Below, one piece after another: positions 10,373 to 19,036 of a DNA stretch of 64,000 bases. The notes beneath the pieces are model-generated. The model did no database searches and was not told the DNA's origin. It saw only the letters and a list, made by a program, of their open reading frames with translations. This DNA is from Bacteroidota bacterium (GTDB lineage: Bacteria > Bacteroidota > Ignavibacteria > Kapaibacteriales > UBA961): positions 1 to 64,000 of the forward strand of contig RGCF01000006.1 of the NCBI GenBank assembly GCA_009919265.1, written 5' to 3'. How positions within the stretch are numbered: position 1 is the first letter of the stretch; every line of letters starts with the position of its first letter. Made by a program: the position numbers and the translations under genes.

Positions 10373-12874
10373 ATGAAAAAAGCAGTGATAATGGCAGGTG
10401 GATTTGGTACGCGATTGCGTCCATTAACAATGAGCATACCGAAGCCTATGGTCCCAATCGCAAATATTCCAATCATGGAACATATTGTCAATCTCTTGAA
10501 AGAACATGGAATTACAGACATCACCGCATTATTGTATTATCAACCAGAGCGGATCAAACAACATTTTGGTGATGGTTCTTCATTTGGTGTTTCAATGCAC
10601 TATGTTCAAGCAGATGCTGATTATGGTACAGCCGGAAGTGTTCGCAATGCAATGAAAGGATGCAAGGAACCATTTCTTGTAATGAGTGGCGATGTGTTGA
10701 CTGATATTAATCTTTCAGATGCAATTGATTTCCATAAGAAGGAACAATCTCAAGCAACGATTCTATTATCAAGAGTACATGATCCATTACATTATGGCAT
10801 AGTGATGACAAATCAGCAAGGTCGGATCACAAAATTCCTGGAGAAGCCATCATGGGGTGAAGTATTTACCGATACAATCAATACCGGCATGTATATACTA
10901 GAACCGGAAACAATTGATATGATTCCACCGGATAGAGAATATGATTTTGGGAAGGATGTATTTCCGCATATGCTGAGATCCGATATGCAATTGTTTGGTT
11001 TCATAACTGATGGATACTGGAAAGATATTGGGAATCTTCATGAATATCAATCTGCATGTCATGATGTACTTCAGAAACAAGTTACTGTAAAACTAACAGG
11101 CACTCAGCAAACTCATGCAGTTATTGGAGAACATGTTATCATTCCTGAAACAGTAATTTGCACTGGTGAATCAGTCATTGGTAATAATGTTCAAATTGGA
11201 AATAATTCTTCAATTCATCAATGTATTATTGGCAATGATGTTCATATAGGATCGGGAGTACAGCTCAGCAATTGCATCATTTGGAATGGAGCTCATATTG
11301 GCGATCGCGTAATGGCAAGTGATGATGTCATATGCAATGATACCAATATCGAATCGGGCGTCACTATCAATGAACAAGTGTATATAGCAGAGTTATGCCA
11401 AATTGGTTCTGGCGCGCATGTATTATCGAACATCAAATTATGGCCAAAGAAAATCATCGAATCCAGTGCAATTGTCACCCGCTCACTAGTACAAGAAGAA
11501 TTATGGCTTAGAGAATTGATCACGGATTCGCGCATTTCAGGTCTAGCAAATATTGATATCAATCCTGAATTTGCTGCAAAACTTGGAGCATGCATTGGAA
11601 ATGCTCTTGGCATGCATGCAAATGTCGTTGCCAGTAGGGATGCAGATGCAGCTTCTCGAATGATTCATAGAGCATTGATTTCCGGCTTGATGAGCACAGG
11701 CATTACAGTGAGAGATTTACAAATCACCCCGATACCTCAAGCCAGACAAGATCTTCGAGCAGGTACATCACATGCGGGATTTCATGTGAGGAGATCAATT
11801 CGGAAACCAGACACCATCGACATAATTCTCTTTAATCACGATGGAAGAGATATACCTCACGGTATTTCAAAAACAATAGAGCGGTACTTTTTTGGTGAAG
11901 ATATCAAGCGTGCGCCCTATAATGAAGTTGGGAGCATCATATTTCCTGAGCGAAGCAATGAAACATATTCCATGCGTTTTTCATCAGCATTGAAGGTTGA
12001 TGGAATCTTGCAATCTGACTATCGCATTCTGATTGATTATTCAAATGGACTTGCATCAACCACATTCCCTGTTCTACTTGGTTCTTTAGGTGTCCATGTA
12101 GTTTCGGTGAATAGTTATGTTGATACTTTGGAAGGTTTTTCTGATGAAAGAACTGATGCGGAAGCAGAAGAAACTAGTGAAATCATCCGTTCTTTAGGAT
12201 ATGACTTTGGTTTTAAGATTGATGCTTCTGCAGAAAAAATTGCTGTGGTGGATGCACAAGGTAATTGGCATCAACCAAATAGACTTCTCACTATTCTCAT
12301 TAAACTATTTTTTGAAGCGAATAGACATCGCGAGCCATATGCCATCGCGGTTCCTGTTCTTGCGAGTACAGTCATTGAAGAAATTGCAGCCGATTATAAT
12401 GTAGAAGTACGAAGAATAAAAAATAGTCATTCTGCAATGATGGATGCAACGAAAGATCCTCATGTTCTATTTTGTGGTGATACGAGAGGCAGATTCATCT
12501 TCGCAGATTATCTCTTTGCTTCCGATGGAATGTTCTCACTTGCAAAGTGTTTGGAAATGCTTGCGCTTACATCACATACTTTTGCCGATTTAGATGAATC
12601 ATTACCCTATAGAGCTAGAATTCATCATTCCATCCCTTGTGCTTGGGAAAAGAAAGGAATCGTGATGCGCAAAGCAATGGAATTTACGGAGCATGTATCT
12701 AGAGTATTGATCGATGGAATCACAGTTTATGATGATGGGGCTACAATAGTATTATTACCCGATAAGGAACGTCCAGCATTCATCGTAGCAGTCGAAGCAG
12801 ACAATGAAGAAAAAGCGCAGCAAGTAGCCGAACTTTATAAAGAACACATCTTGTATTGGTCTGAAGCTTTATGA
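10373..12874 (+). CDS. GDP-mannose pyrophosphorylase/phosphomannomutase-like fusion protein
   Basis: 833 residues from the ATG at 10373 (MKKAVIMAGGFGTRLRPLT); an upstream TTG at 10328 would only add a non-conserved tail. The N-terminal nucleotidyltransferase domain (about 1-235) has the GGFGTRLRP loop, SGDVLTDI and EKPSWGE motifs for making an NDP-sugar. A left-handed beta-helix of hexapeptide repeats (about 250-350) follows. The C-terminal part (about 380-830) is a phosphohexomutase fold, but the usual catalytic serine loop is reduced to HVRRSIRKP (Ser475) and the DGDADR metal loop reads DASAEK (617-622). Similar fusions with degenerate mutase domains are known in cyanobacteria and elsewhere, so the mutase part may be inactive or regulatory. 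The next gene starts within its stop codon (4-bp overlap), suggesting translational coupling. Sugar specificity is inferred. Confidence 0.8.
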   Translation: MKKAVIMAGGFGTRLRPLTMSIPKPMVPIANIPIMEHIVNLLKEHGITDITALLYYQPERIKQHFGDGSSFGVSMHYVQADADYGTAGSVRNAMKGCKEPFLVMSGDVLTDINLSDAIDFHKKEQSQATILLSRVHDPLHYGIVMTNQQGRITKFLEKPSWGEVFTDTINTGMYILEPETIDMIPPDREYDFGKDVFPHMLRSDMQLFGFITDGYWKDIGNLHEYQSACHDVLQKQVTVKLTGTQQTHAVIGEHVIIPETVICTGESVIGNNVQIGNNSSIHQCIIGNDVHIGSGVQLSNCIIWNGAHIGDRVMASDDVICNDTNIESGVTINEQVYIAELCQIGSGAHVLSNIKLWPKKIIESSAIVTRSLVQEELWLRELITDSRISGLANIDINPEFAAKLGACIGNALGMHANVVASRDADAASRMIHRALISGLMSTGITVRDLQITPIPQARQDLRAGTSHAGFHVRRSIRKPDTIDIILFNHDGRDIPHGISKTIERYFFGEDIKRAPYNEVGSIIFPERSNETYSMRFSSALKVDGILQSDYRILIDYSNGLASTTFPVLLGSLGVHVVSVNSYVDTLEGFSDERTDAEAEETSEIIRSLGYDFGFKIDASAEKIAVVDAQGNWHQPNRLLTILIKLFFEANRHREPYAIAVPVLASTVIEEIAADYNVEVRRIKNSHSAMMDATKDPHVLFCGDTRGRFIFADYLFASDGMFSLAKCLEMLALTSHTFADLDESLPYRARIHHSIPCAWEKKGIVMRKAMEFTEHVSRVLIDGITVYDDGATIVLLPDKERPAFIVAVEADNEEKAQQVAELYKEHILYWSEAL

Positions 12875-15117
12875 TGATATGCGCTTTATATATCCTTTTT
12901 TGCTCTTGTTACACCATCCATGCAGCAACAGATACTGTACGATTATCAGATCTTGATATTTCTGCAATCAAACAAGATTATGGCATAGCCAAAGCTAATC
13001 GCTCAGTAATGGGTACAGTACTTCGCATCGCAGGTACTACATATCAACATGGAATTGGAACTCATGCAGGTAGCAAGTTTACACTAGAATTAGATAAACA
13101 AGCTATCAGTCTTTCAGGTGAAGTTGGTATTGATGAAGGTATTTTTCCTGAAATGGGATCAGCAGAATTCCTGATTGTGTCAAATGGAGAAATACTTTGG
13201 CGATCGGGCATCATGAACAGAACAATGAAAGCACAATCATTTGCAGTTGACTTAACACAAAGGCAGACTTGCGAATTATTAGTTTTCGATGGGAATGATA
13301 ATATCTTTTCAGATCATGCAAATTGGGTAAATGCACAATTCATTGTCAAACAAGGGTTCACTCCAAGACCGTTTATCCGCCCCATTGAAAAAGAATATCA
13401 CCTTACACCGGATGAAACACTTCTTCCAATGATTCATGGGAAACGACTATATGGAGCAAAACCACAAAGTGAAATCTTATACTATGTTCCGGTATCTGGG
13501 TTGGAACCTATGACGATTCTCATCAAAGATCTTCCGCAAGGATTGACATTTGATTCAGATCATAGAATACTTAAAGGAAGCATCTCTAAACCGGGAAACT
13601 ATCCTATACGCATCACAGCAGAAAATGCATTAGGAACGCAAACTGTCAGTTGTACTTTTCGCATTGGAGATACCATTTCATATTCTCCACCACTTGGCTG
13701 GTCTAGTTGGTATGCACATTGGGAATATGTCACCGAACAAGATATTTATAAAGCAGCCCATGCCTTACGGAAATACGGATTACAACACTATGGATTTGAG
13801 TATATATTGATCGATGATGGCTGGCAAGATACAAGTCATGTAGGTTCTAAAAACGGACTTAAACCATCTTCCACATTTCCAAATCTTCCGGGTATGATTG
13901 ATTCGCTTCATGCAATGGGATTCAAAGTTGGCATCTATTCATCACCCGGATCACATACATGTGTCAAACTACCCGGTTCACTTAATCATGAAGACATTGA
14001 CGCAGCATATTTCTGTTCACTGAATGTAGACCTTGTCAAACACGATTGGTGCGGATATCAAACTGTATATGATTCACTCTTAAAACAACCCGGAGCAAAT
14101 CCCACTGCATTGGCTATTGCTCCCTATGCACTCATGGGTAAAGCACTGCAACAATGTAAGCGAGATATTTTTTACATGGTTTGTCAATATGGTAATAATG
14201 AAGTCTGGAAATGGGGTCGCTCCATCGGAGCACATTCTTGGCGAACAACAACAGATATTCAAGACAATTGGTGGAGCATGTCTAATATTGTTGGATTCAG
14301 CCAAGCTGGTTTGGAACAATATGCTGGATATAATGGCTGGAATGACATTGATCATTTGAGATTTGGTTATTCTCAGCCAGGACGTTATAAACAGCAAACA
14401 CAACTAACTCCTGATGAGCAGTATACTCAGATGTCATTATGGGCATTATTGAATACCCCTTTGATCTTAAGCATGCACATGGACACAGTCGATGCATTTA
14501 CTCTACAATTGCTCAAGAATCATGAAATACTTGCAATGCATCAAGACCCACTTGGAATACAAGGAAGACGCATTTACAAAAATATTTGGCAAGAGATATG
14601 GTCAAAACCATTATTGAATGGAGGTCAGGCAATTGGCTTTTTTAATCGCGATGATGTTGGTGAACAAACGATTAGCATAACCAAGGAAGAACTCGGAATA
14701 ACACAAAATATACCTTATCGCATAAAAGATCTTTGGACACAGAAGGAACTAGGATATTTGGATCAACAAATACAGTTTTCTATTCCATCACATGGAGTGC
14801 GACTCATTGCCTTGATTCCTGAAAAAACAGTTGGTACAATTTCTCAAGAGGAACCTATTTCCTCCATTCGTATCATACCACAACCCTCAAATGATATCGC
14901 TTATTGTTCATTTCATTCCACATTGCAAGGTCCTGCAATCATTGAATTCATTGATATGAATGGGAGAATAATTGGTGAAAGCATCAATGCTGAAATCCGA
15001 ACCGGAATGCAGGCATTTTCATTGCAATTACCTCAAAATATAGCCACCGGGCTGTATCGACTCAAGATTACTGCCGGCTTTTCAACTGTTTTCCATCCTA
15101 TTCTTATCGTTCATTGA
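12871..15117 (+). CDS. Secreted GH27 alpha-galactosidase with NPCBM domain and T9SS sorting tail
   Basis: 748 residues. A signal peptide (MMICALYILFCSCYTIHAA) is followed by an NPCBM carbohydrate-binding domain (about 22-155, with TYQHGIGTHAGS), a putative-Ig segment (about 195-265), the GH27 barrel (about 270-640) and a type A T9SS sorting tail (about 665-748, ending with NIATGLYRLKI). The barrel starts with PPLGWSSWY and has ILIDDGWQ. The expected nucleophile is Asp392 in LVKHDWCG, and the acid/base is an Asp of GWNDIDHLRFG (492/494, most likely 494). GH27 enzymes remove terminal alpha-galactose (or, less often, beta-arabinopyranose or alpha-N-acetylgalactosamine) from polysaccharides and glycoconjugates. 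The tail predicts export through SprA to the cell surface or medium. It overlaps the upstream sugar-nucleotide gene by 4 bp. The exact substrate is not decided by the sequence. Confidence 0.88.
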   Translation: MMICALYILFCSCYTIHAATDTVRLSDLDISAIKQDYGIAKANRSVMGTVLRIAGTTYQHGIGTHAGSKFTLELDKQAISLSGEVGIDEGIFPEMGSAEFLIVSNGEILWRSGIMNRTMKAQSFAVDLTQRQTCELLVFDGNDNIFSDHANWVNAQFIVKQGFTPRPFIRPIEKEYHLTPDETLLPMIHGKRLYGAKPQSEILYYVPVSGLEPMTILIKDLPQGLTFDSDHRILKGSISKPGNYPIRITAENALGTQTVSCTFRIGDTISYSPPLGWSSWYAHWEYVTEQDIYKAAHALRKYGLQHYGFEYILIDDGWQDTSHVGSKNGLKPSSTFPNLPGMIDSLHAMGFKVGIYSSPGSHTCVKLPGSLNHEDIDAAYFCSLNVDLVKHDWCGYQTVYDSLLKQPGANPTALAIAPYALMGKALQQCKRDIFYMVCQYGNNEVWKWGRSIGAHSWRTTTDIQDNWWSMSNIVGFSQAGLEQYAGYNGWNDIDHLRFGYSQPGRYKQQTQLTPDEQYTQMSLWALLNTPLILSMHMDTVDAFTLQLLKNHEILAMHQDPLGIQGRRIYKNIWQEIWSKPLLNGGQAIGFFNRDDVGEQTISITKEELGITQNIPYRIKDLWTQKELGYLDQQIQFSIPSHGVRLIALIPEKTVGTISQEEPISSIRIIPQPSNDIAYCSFHSTLQGPAIIEFIDMNGRIIGESINAEIRTGMQAFSLQLPQNIATGLYRLKITAGFSTVFHPILIVH

Positions 15118-15128
15118 ACGTAATTCCA

Positions 15129-15136
15129 TAAATTTG
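15129..15136 (+). promoter_or_regulatory. Candidate -7 element (TAAATTTG) for the EIIA gene
   Basis: TAAATTTG fits TAnnTTTG exactly and sits in the 84-bp gap between the galactosidase and the EIIA gene, about 65 bp before the ATG at 15202. No TTG lies at the expected 19-20 bp upstream distance, so the match is only partial. Confidence 0.35.
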
Positions 15137-15201
15137 TACTTGGAATCCCGCTACTTGAGACAAAGAGCAGGCTTTTGCTTCACCAATTTCATTGCTTCAG
15201 T

Positions 15202-15666
15202 ATGAAGATAACCGACATTCTTCAGCCTTCGGCTATTTTGCTGAATACATCATTTACAAAAAAAGAAGATGCACTCGATGCAATGATCAATGCATTGACT
15301 TCCGGTGGACATATTGCCAAACCAGAAGAAGTGAGAAAAGCAGTGTTCGACAGAGAAAAAATCATGTCAACAGGAATCGGAAAAGGATTTGCTTTACCAC
15401 ATGGAAAAACAAATCACATCACCGAGACTGTTGGTGCTTTCATGACATTGAAAGAACCACTCGATTTTCAAGCATTGGATCAACAACCTGTGACAATCAT
15501 TTTCATGCTCATTGGCAGAGAAAATACAGTTGGAACTCATCTACGATTGCTTTCAAGAATTTCTCGACTCATGAATAAAGATAGTTTCCGTGATAGCGTT
15601 TCAGCTGCAGAAACACCCGAACAAGTAATAGCCCTGTTCACGGCTGAAGAAGGGGAAATGGGATGA
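15202..15666 (+). CDS. PTS EIIA domain protein, EIIA-Ntr/fructose type
   Basis: 154 residues from the ATG at 15202 (MKITDILQPSAILLN). This is a single EIIA domain of the mannitol/fructose/Ntr class, which carries a phosphoryl group on a histidine. The active site is visible as GFALPHGKT with His67. No membrane EIIB/EIIC genes are present, so a regulatory (Ntr-like) role, phosphorylated by an HPr or EI-Ntr encoded elsewhere, is more likely than sugar uptake. Similar stand-alone EIIA proteins are widespread in the Bacteroidota/Chlorobi lineage. The next gene, a coiled-coil exported protein, begins inside its last codons (ATGA overlap at 15663-15666), so the two are probably translated together. 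Confidence 0.8.
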   Translation: MKITDILQPSAILLNTSFTKKEDALDAMINALTSGGHIAKPEEVRKAVFDREKIMSTGIGKGFALPHGKTNHITETVGAFMTLKEPLDFQALDQQPVTIIFMLIGRENTVGTHLRLLSRISRLMNKDSFRDSVSAAETPEQVIALFTAEEGEMG

Positions 15667-16076
15667 AAGCCATTCTGACAATTCTCTGTATTGCATTGTC
15701 TGTTCCTTTATCAATACAATCAGAAGAAGGTAAATCAAAACAAGAGATTCAAACCGCAAAACAAGTGTTGATCATCATGAAGGAGCAAATGCAACAGCTC
15801 ACTGATCGATACAAAAAAAACACATTGACATTCAAGGGGCAATATGAACAGCAAACAAAACAAATTCTTTCGGGTTTTAAAAAGCAATTACAATCCTTGA
15901 AACAAGAGATTAATGAAGTAGAACATAATTTGGATGATCTGTCTTCTCAATTGGAATTGCAGTCCAAAGAGAATGACAAAGCACTTCAAGAGCAATTTCA
16001 AAAAATTAAAATAGATCTTGAAGACTCTATGAAGCGTTTTGAAAAAAAACTTGACTCACTCTCTAAAGCACGATAA
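15663..16076 (+). CDS. Exported coiled-coil protein of unknown function
   Basis: 137 residues; not recognised as a named family. An N-terminal signal peptide (MKAILTILCIALSVPLSIQS, no lipobox) is followed by an almost uninterrupted, Lys/Glu/Gln-rich heptad pattern (about residues 28-135) that should form a long alpha-helical coiled coil in the periplasm. It loosely resembles OmpH/Skp-like chaperones in size and composition, but no Skp motif is evident. It overlaps the EIIA gene by 4 bp and is followed 11 bp later by murI, so it is part of this operon. Its role is unknown. Confidence 0.65.
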   Translation: MKAILTILCIALSVPLSIQSEEGKSKQEIQTAKQVLIIMKEQMQQLTDRYKKNTLTFKGQYEQQTKQILSGFKKQLQSLKQEINEVEHNLDDLSSQLELQSKENDKALQEQFQKIKIDLEDSMKRFEKKLDSLSKAR

Positions 16077-16087
16077 TCGGGCTTGCC

Positions 16088-16945
16088 ATGTCTTCAACAC
16101 CTCAAACATCTCACATTCAACCAATAGGAGTATTTGACTCCGGCGTTGGTGGCCTAACAGTATTACGTCATTTGATTCATACCATGTCGTCCGAAGAATT
16201 TGTATATCTCGGCGATACAGCACGTGTTCCATATGGAAACAAATCACCGGAAACAATCAGACATTATACTCGGCAATGTGTCAATTTTCTGTTGGGATTT
16301 GATGTAAAGGCAATTGTCATTGCATGCAATACAGCATCAGCACTTGCTTTGGATCTGGCACGTGAAATTAGCCCGGTACCGGTAATAGGCATGATTCATC
16401 CAGCTGCAGCAACTGCGGTACAGCAAACTCAGAATGGAAAGATAGGCATCATTGGTACGAGAGCTACCATTGGATCCCATGCTTATGAATTGGCAATCAG
16501 TGACTATGCACATTCAATCAAGAAACACATTGATGTTTATTCCAAGGCATGTCCACTATTTGTCCCACTTGCAGAAGAAGATTTTGGTGAACATCCTGCC
16601 TCTGCATTAATAGCAAAAGAATATTTACAGGATTTTATTGATAAAGAGATTGATACCCTTGTATTGGGCTGCACGCATTATCCGCTTTTGAAAGATTTGA
16701 TTCTACGTACATTGCCTGGCATCTCATTGATAGATTGTGGTGAATCCGCAACGAATGAATTGAGCTCTATAATGAACATCAACAATCAACCCAATATCAA
16801 TACATTCCCCACTGTTCGGCTTTTCACAACTGATACCGCTCAGTCCTTTACTTCTATTGCAAAACGTTGCATAGGTTTGGACCTACCAGAGCCAATTCTC
16901 ATTTCGCAAGAAACACTGGAAGAACAAGGGCTTTCTGGATTGTAA
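16088..16945 (+). CDS. murI: Glutamate racemase
   Basis: 285 residues. MurI converts L-glutamate to D-glutamate for peptidoglycan precursor synthesis in the cytoplasm. The family landmarks are all present: IGVFDSGVGGLTVL near the N-terminus, LGDTARVPYG, the first catalytic cysteine in ACNTASA (Cys80) and the second in GCTHYPLL (Cys195). The length is typical; a 10-residue polar extension precedes the conserved start of the domain. It lies 11 bp after the coiled-coil gene and 59 bp before the first ABC permease gene. Confidence 0.93.
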   Translation: MSSTPQTSHIQPIGVFDSGVGGLTVLRHLIHTMSSEEFVYLGDTARVPYGNKSPETIRHYTRQCVNFLLGFDVKAIVIACNTASALALDLAREISPVPVIGMIHPAAATAVQQTQNGKIGIIGTRATIGSHAYELAISDYAHSIKKHIDVYSKACPLFVPLAEEDFGEHPASALIAKEYLQDFIDKEIDTLVLGCTHYPLLKDLILRTLPGISLIDCGESATNELSSIMNINNQPNINTFPTVRLFTTDTAQSFTSIAKRCIGLDLPEPILISQETLEEQGLSGL

Positions 16946-17004
16946 TTATTGTAAATTGCCAGATAGAAAATGGTGTACATTGTTCACTTTACAGTGATAC
17001 TTTC

Positions 17005-17931
17005 ATGATTGGATATATCCTTCGGAAAACCGGATATGCTTTAGCAGTGCTCTTTGGAGTTGTCACTACGGCATTCCTTATCAATTTTGTTCTCCCTGGA
17101 GATCCCGCACGCCTGATGCTAGGTCAGAGAGCAGATGAACAATCAATTATGGCATTGCGTGTCCAACTTGGCTTGGACAAGCCGATGTATGAGCAATACA
17201 CAAAATATGTCTCCAGACTTGTTCAAGGTGATTTAGGTGTTTCTTATTCAACGAATCGTGGCGTACTGGATACAATCATTGATAAATTTCCTGCCACTGC
17301 CCTACTCGCTGTCACAGCAATGTTTTTTTCTACGTTGATAGGAATTGGTTTGGGCATCATTGCAGCAATTCGATCAAATACATGGATTGATGCATCAACA
17401 ATGGGATTTGCACTTCTAGGAATATCGCTCCCAAGTTTTGTATTTGGTTTACTTTTACTATTGCTCTTTGCTGAAGTATGGAAAATTTTTCCTTCTTCAG
17501 GATATATCGATAAAGGCATTAGTCATTTATTTCTTCCGATGCTCACTCTAGCATTTCGTCCTTTATCCATCATTGCGCGTGTGACAAGAAGCTCCATGCT
17601 GGATGTATTGAATCAAGATTATGTTCGCACTGCTCGAGCAAAAGGTTTGCAAGAAAAAGCTGTGATTTTAAAACATGCTCTTAGAAATGCATTGAATCCT
17701 GTTGTTACCACAGTAAGTGCATGGTTTTCAGGTTTACTTGCAGGTACATTTTTTGTTGAATATATTTTCAATTGGCCAGGCATTGGTACATTAGCAATCA
17801 GCGCAATTGAAAAATTGGATTATCCCATCATCCAAGGAACGGTATTGCTTACAGCTATCATTTTTGTCGTCGTGAATGCAATTGTAGATATTCTCTATGC
17901 ATTCCTTGATCCAAAAGTAAAATTACACTGA
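17005..17931 (+). CDS. Dipeptide/oligopeptide ABC transporter permease, DppB/OppB family
   Basis: 308 residues from the ATG at 17005 (MIGYILRKTGYALAVLFGVV). The frame is open further upstream, but that part overlaps murI and is not conserved in style. It has the DppB layout: a first membrane segment, a periplasmic loop with FVLPGDPARLMLG, and five more membrane segments with the EAA-type cytoplasmic loop RTARAKGLQEKAVILKHAL that docks to the ATPase. DppB forms the channel with the DppC protein encoded next. No substrate-binding protein or ATPase gene is nearby, so the substrate (peptide, nickel or other) cannot be given. Confidence 0.85.
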   Translation: MIGYILRKTGYALAVLFGVVTTAFLINFVLPGDPARLMLGQRADEQSIMALRVQLGLDKPMYEQYTKYVSRLVQGDLGVSYSTNRGVLDTIIDKFPATALLAVTAMFFSTLIGIGLGIIAAIRSNTWIDASTMGFALLGISLPSFVFGLLLLLLFAEVWKIFPSSGYIDKGISHLFLPMLTLAFRPLSIIARVTRSSMLDVLNQDYVRTARAKGLQEKAVILKHALRNALNPVVTTVSAWFSGLLAGTFFVEYIFNWPGIGTLAISAIEKLDYPIIQGTVLLTAIIFVVVNAIVDILYAFLDPKVKLH

Positions 17932-17942
17932 GATTGAATTCC

Positions 17943-19034
17943 ATGTCCATACAACATACTCAAAGCAAAAGAGCAGAAAGTCTAGGAGCGCTCGCCTGGA
18001 AAAAACTCAAGAAGCATCCCGCAGGCGTAACAGGAATGATCATCATCGGAGTTCTTGTATTGATTGCTGCGCTCGCAGATGTGATCAGTCCATTTTCACC
18101 GACATTGGCTGTATTGGAATATGCTGAAAAACCTTCCGGTTTTGTTGGGAATGTATTATATGTTCAAAATCCTTCAAATCCAGATGAACCCAATATTATT
18201 CCAATTATTTCACACCGCATCGTAAAGGATTCTGTCGTATATCGCGATGAGAGCGGACAAGAAATGACGCTCGCACTTTCTACAATGGCTGGGAATGGTG
18301 AAACAGAATGGCATGGCAATCCCACCTATTATTTAGGTACTGATAGACTTGGAAGAGATGTACTTTCCAGACTTGTGTTTGGTGCAAGAATTTCATTACT
18401 CGTCGGTGTTGTCTCACAATTGATTGCACTTGTGATTGGTATCATCCTTGGCGCTTTGGCAGGATTTTTCAGAGGTTGGGTTGATAATGTGATCATGTGG
18501 TTCACAAATGTGATCTGGTCTTATCCAACGATTCTCCTAGCAATACTACTCAGCTCTCTGTTAAAATTCACAAATAATATCATGGGATTGACATTAAATC
18601 CTTTTTGGCAAACATTCATTGCAATTGGAATTTCAAGTTGGGTTGAAATAGCTCGTATTGTACGAGGACAATTCTTCTCACTTAGAGAAATGGAATATGT
18701 TGAAGCCACACGCGCTTTGGGTTATGGATCCATCCGTACAATTTTCCGTCATATCCTTCCTAATGCCATCGGACCAATCATTGTATTGTCAACCGCAGGC
18801 ATTGCATCATCTATTATTGCAGAAGCAGGATTGAGTTTTCTTGGTTTAGGCATACAAAGACCGGAGCCATCTTGGGGTATTTTTATATCTGATCATTATG
18901 GCTATATCTTTGCAGGAAAATATTGGGGGTTAACCGTCTATCCAAGTATCGCAATTGCAGCAGCTGTCTATGGATTTAATCTACTGGGTGATGGACTCCG
19001 TGATGCATTTGATCCAAAAGCAATCCAACGCTAA
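17943..19034 (+). CDS. Dipeptide/oligopeptide ABC transporter permease, DppC/OppC family
   Basis: 363 residues from the ATG at 17943; a TTG at 17934 is also in frame. It has the OppC_N segment (AWKKLKKHPAGVTGMIIIG), a large periplasmic insert (about 50-125) ending in YYLGTDRLGRDVLSRL, which is the hallmark of the family, then five membrane segments with the docking loop EATRALGYGSIRTIFRHIL. The insert is longer than in many DppC proteins (usually about 290-300 residues in total), which is common in larger OppC variants. It starts 11 bp after dppB and is followed 2 bp later by holA. Confidence 0.85.
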   Translation: MSIQHTQSKRAESLGALAWKKLKKHPAGVTGMIIIGVLVLIAALADVISPFSPTLAVLEYAEKPSGFVGNVLYVQNPSNPDEPNIIPIISHRIVKDSVVYRDESGQEMTLALSTMAGNGETEWHGNPTYYLGTDRLGRDVLSRLVFGARISLLVGVVSQLIALVIGIILGALAGFFRGWVDNVIMWFTNVIWSYPTILLAILLSSLLKFTNNIMGLTLNPFWQTFIAIGISSWVEIARIVRGQFFSLREMEYVEATRALGYGSIRTIFRHILPNAIGPIIVLSTAGIASSIIAEAGLSFLGLGIQRPEPSWGIFISDHYGYIFAGKYWGLTVYPSIAIAAAVYGFNLLGDGLRDAFDPKAIQR

Positions 19035-19036
19035 CC

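Noticed and set aside
15192-15578. A 128-residue frame overlapping the EIIA gene in another frame
   Set aside because: Rich in Cys, His and Arg with no domain; the EIIA frame has the active-site histidine motif.
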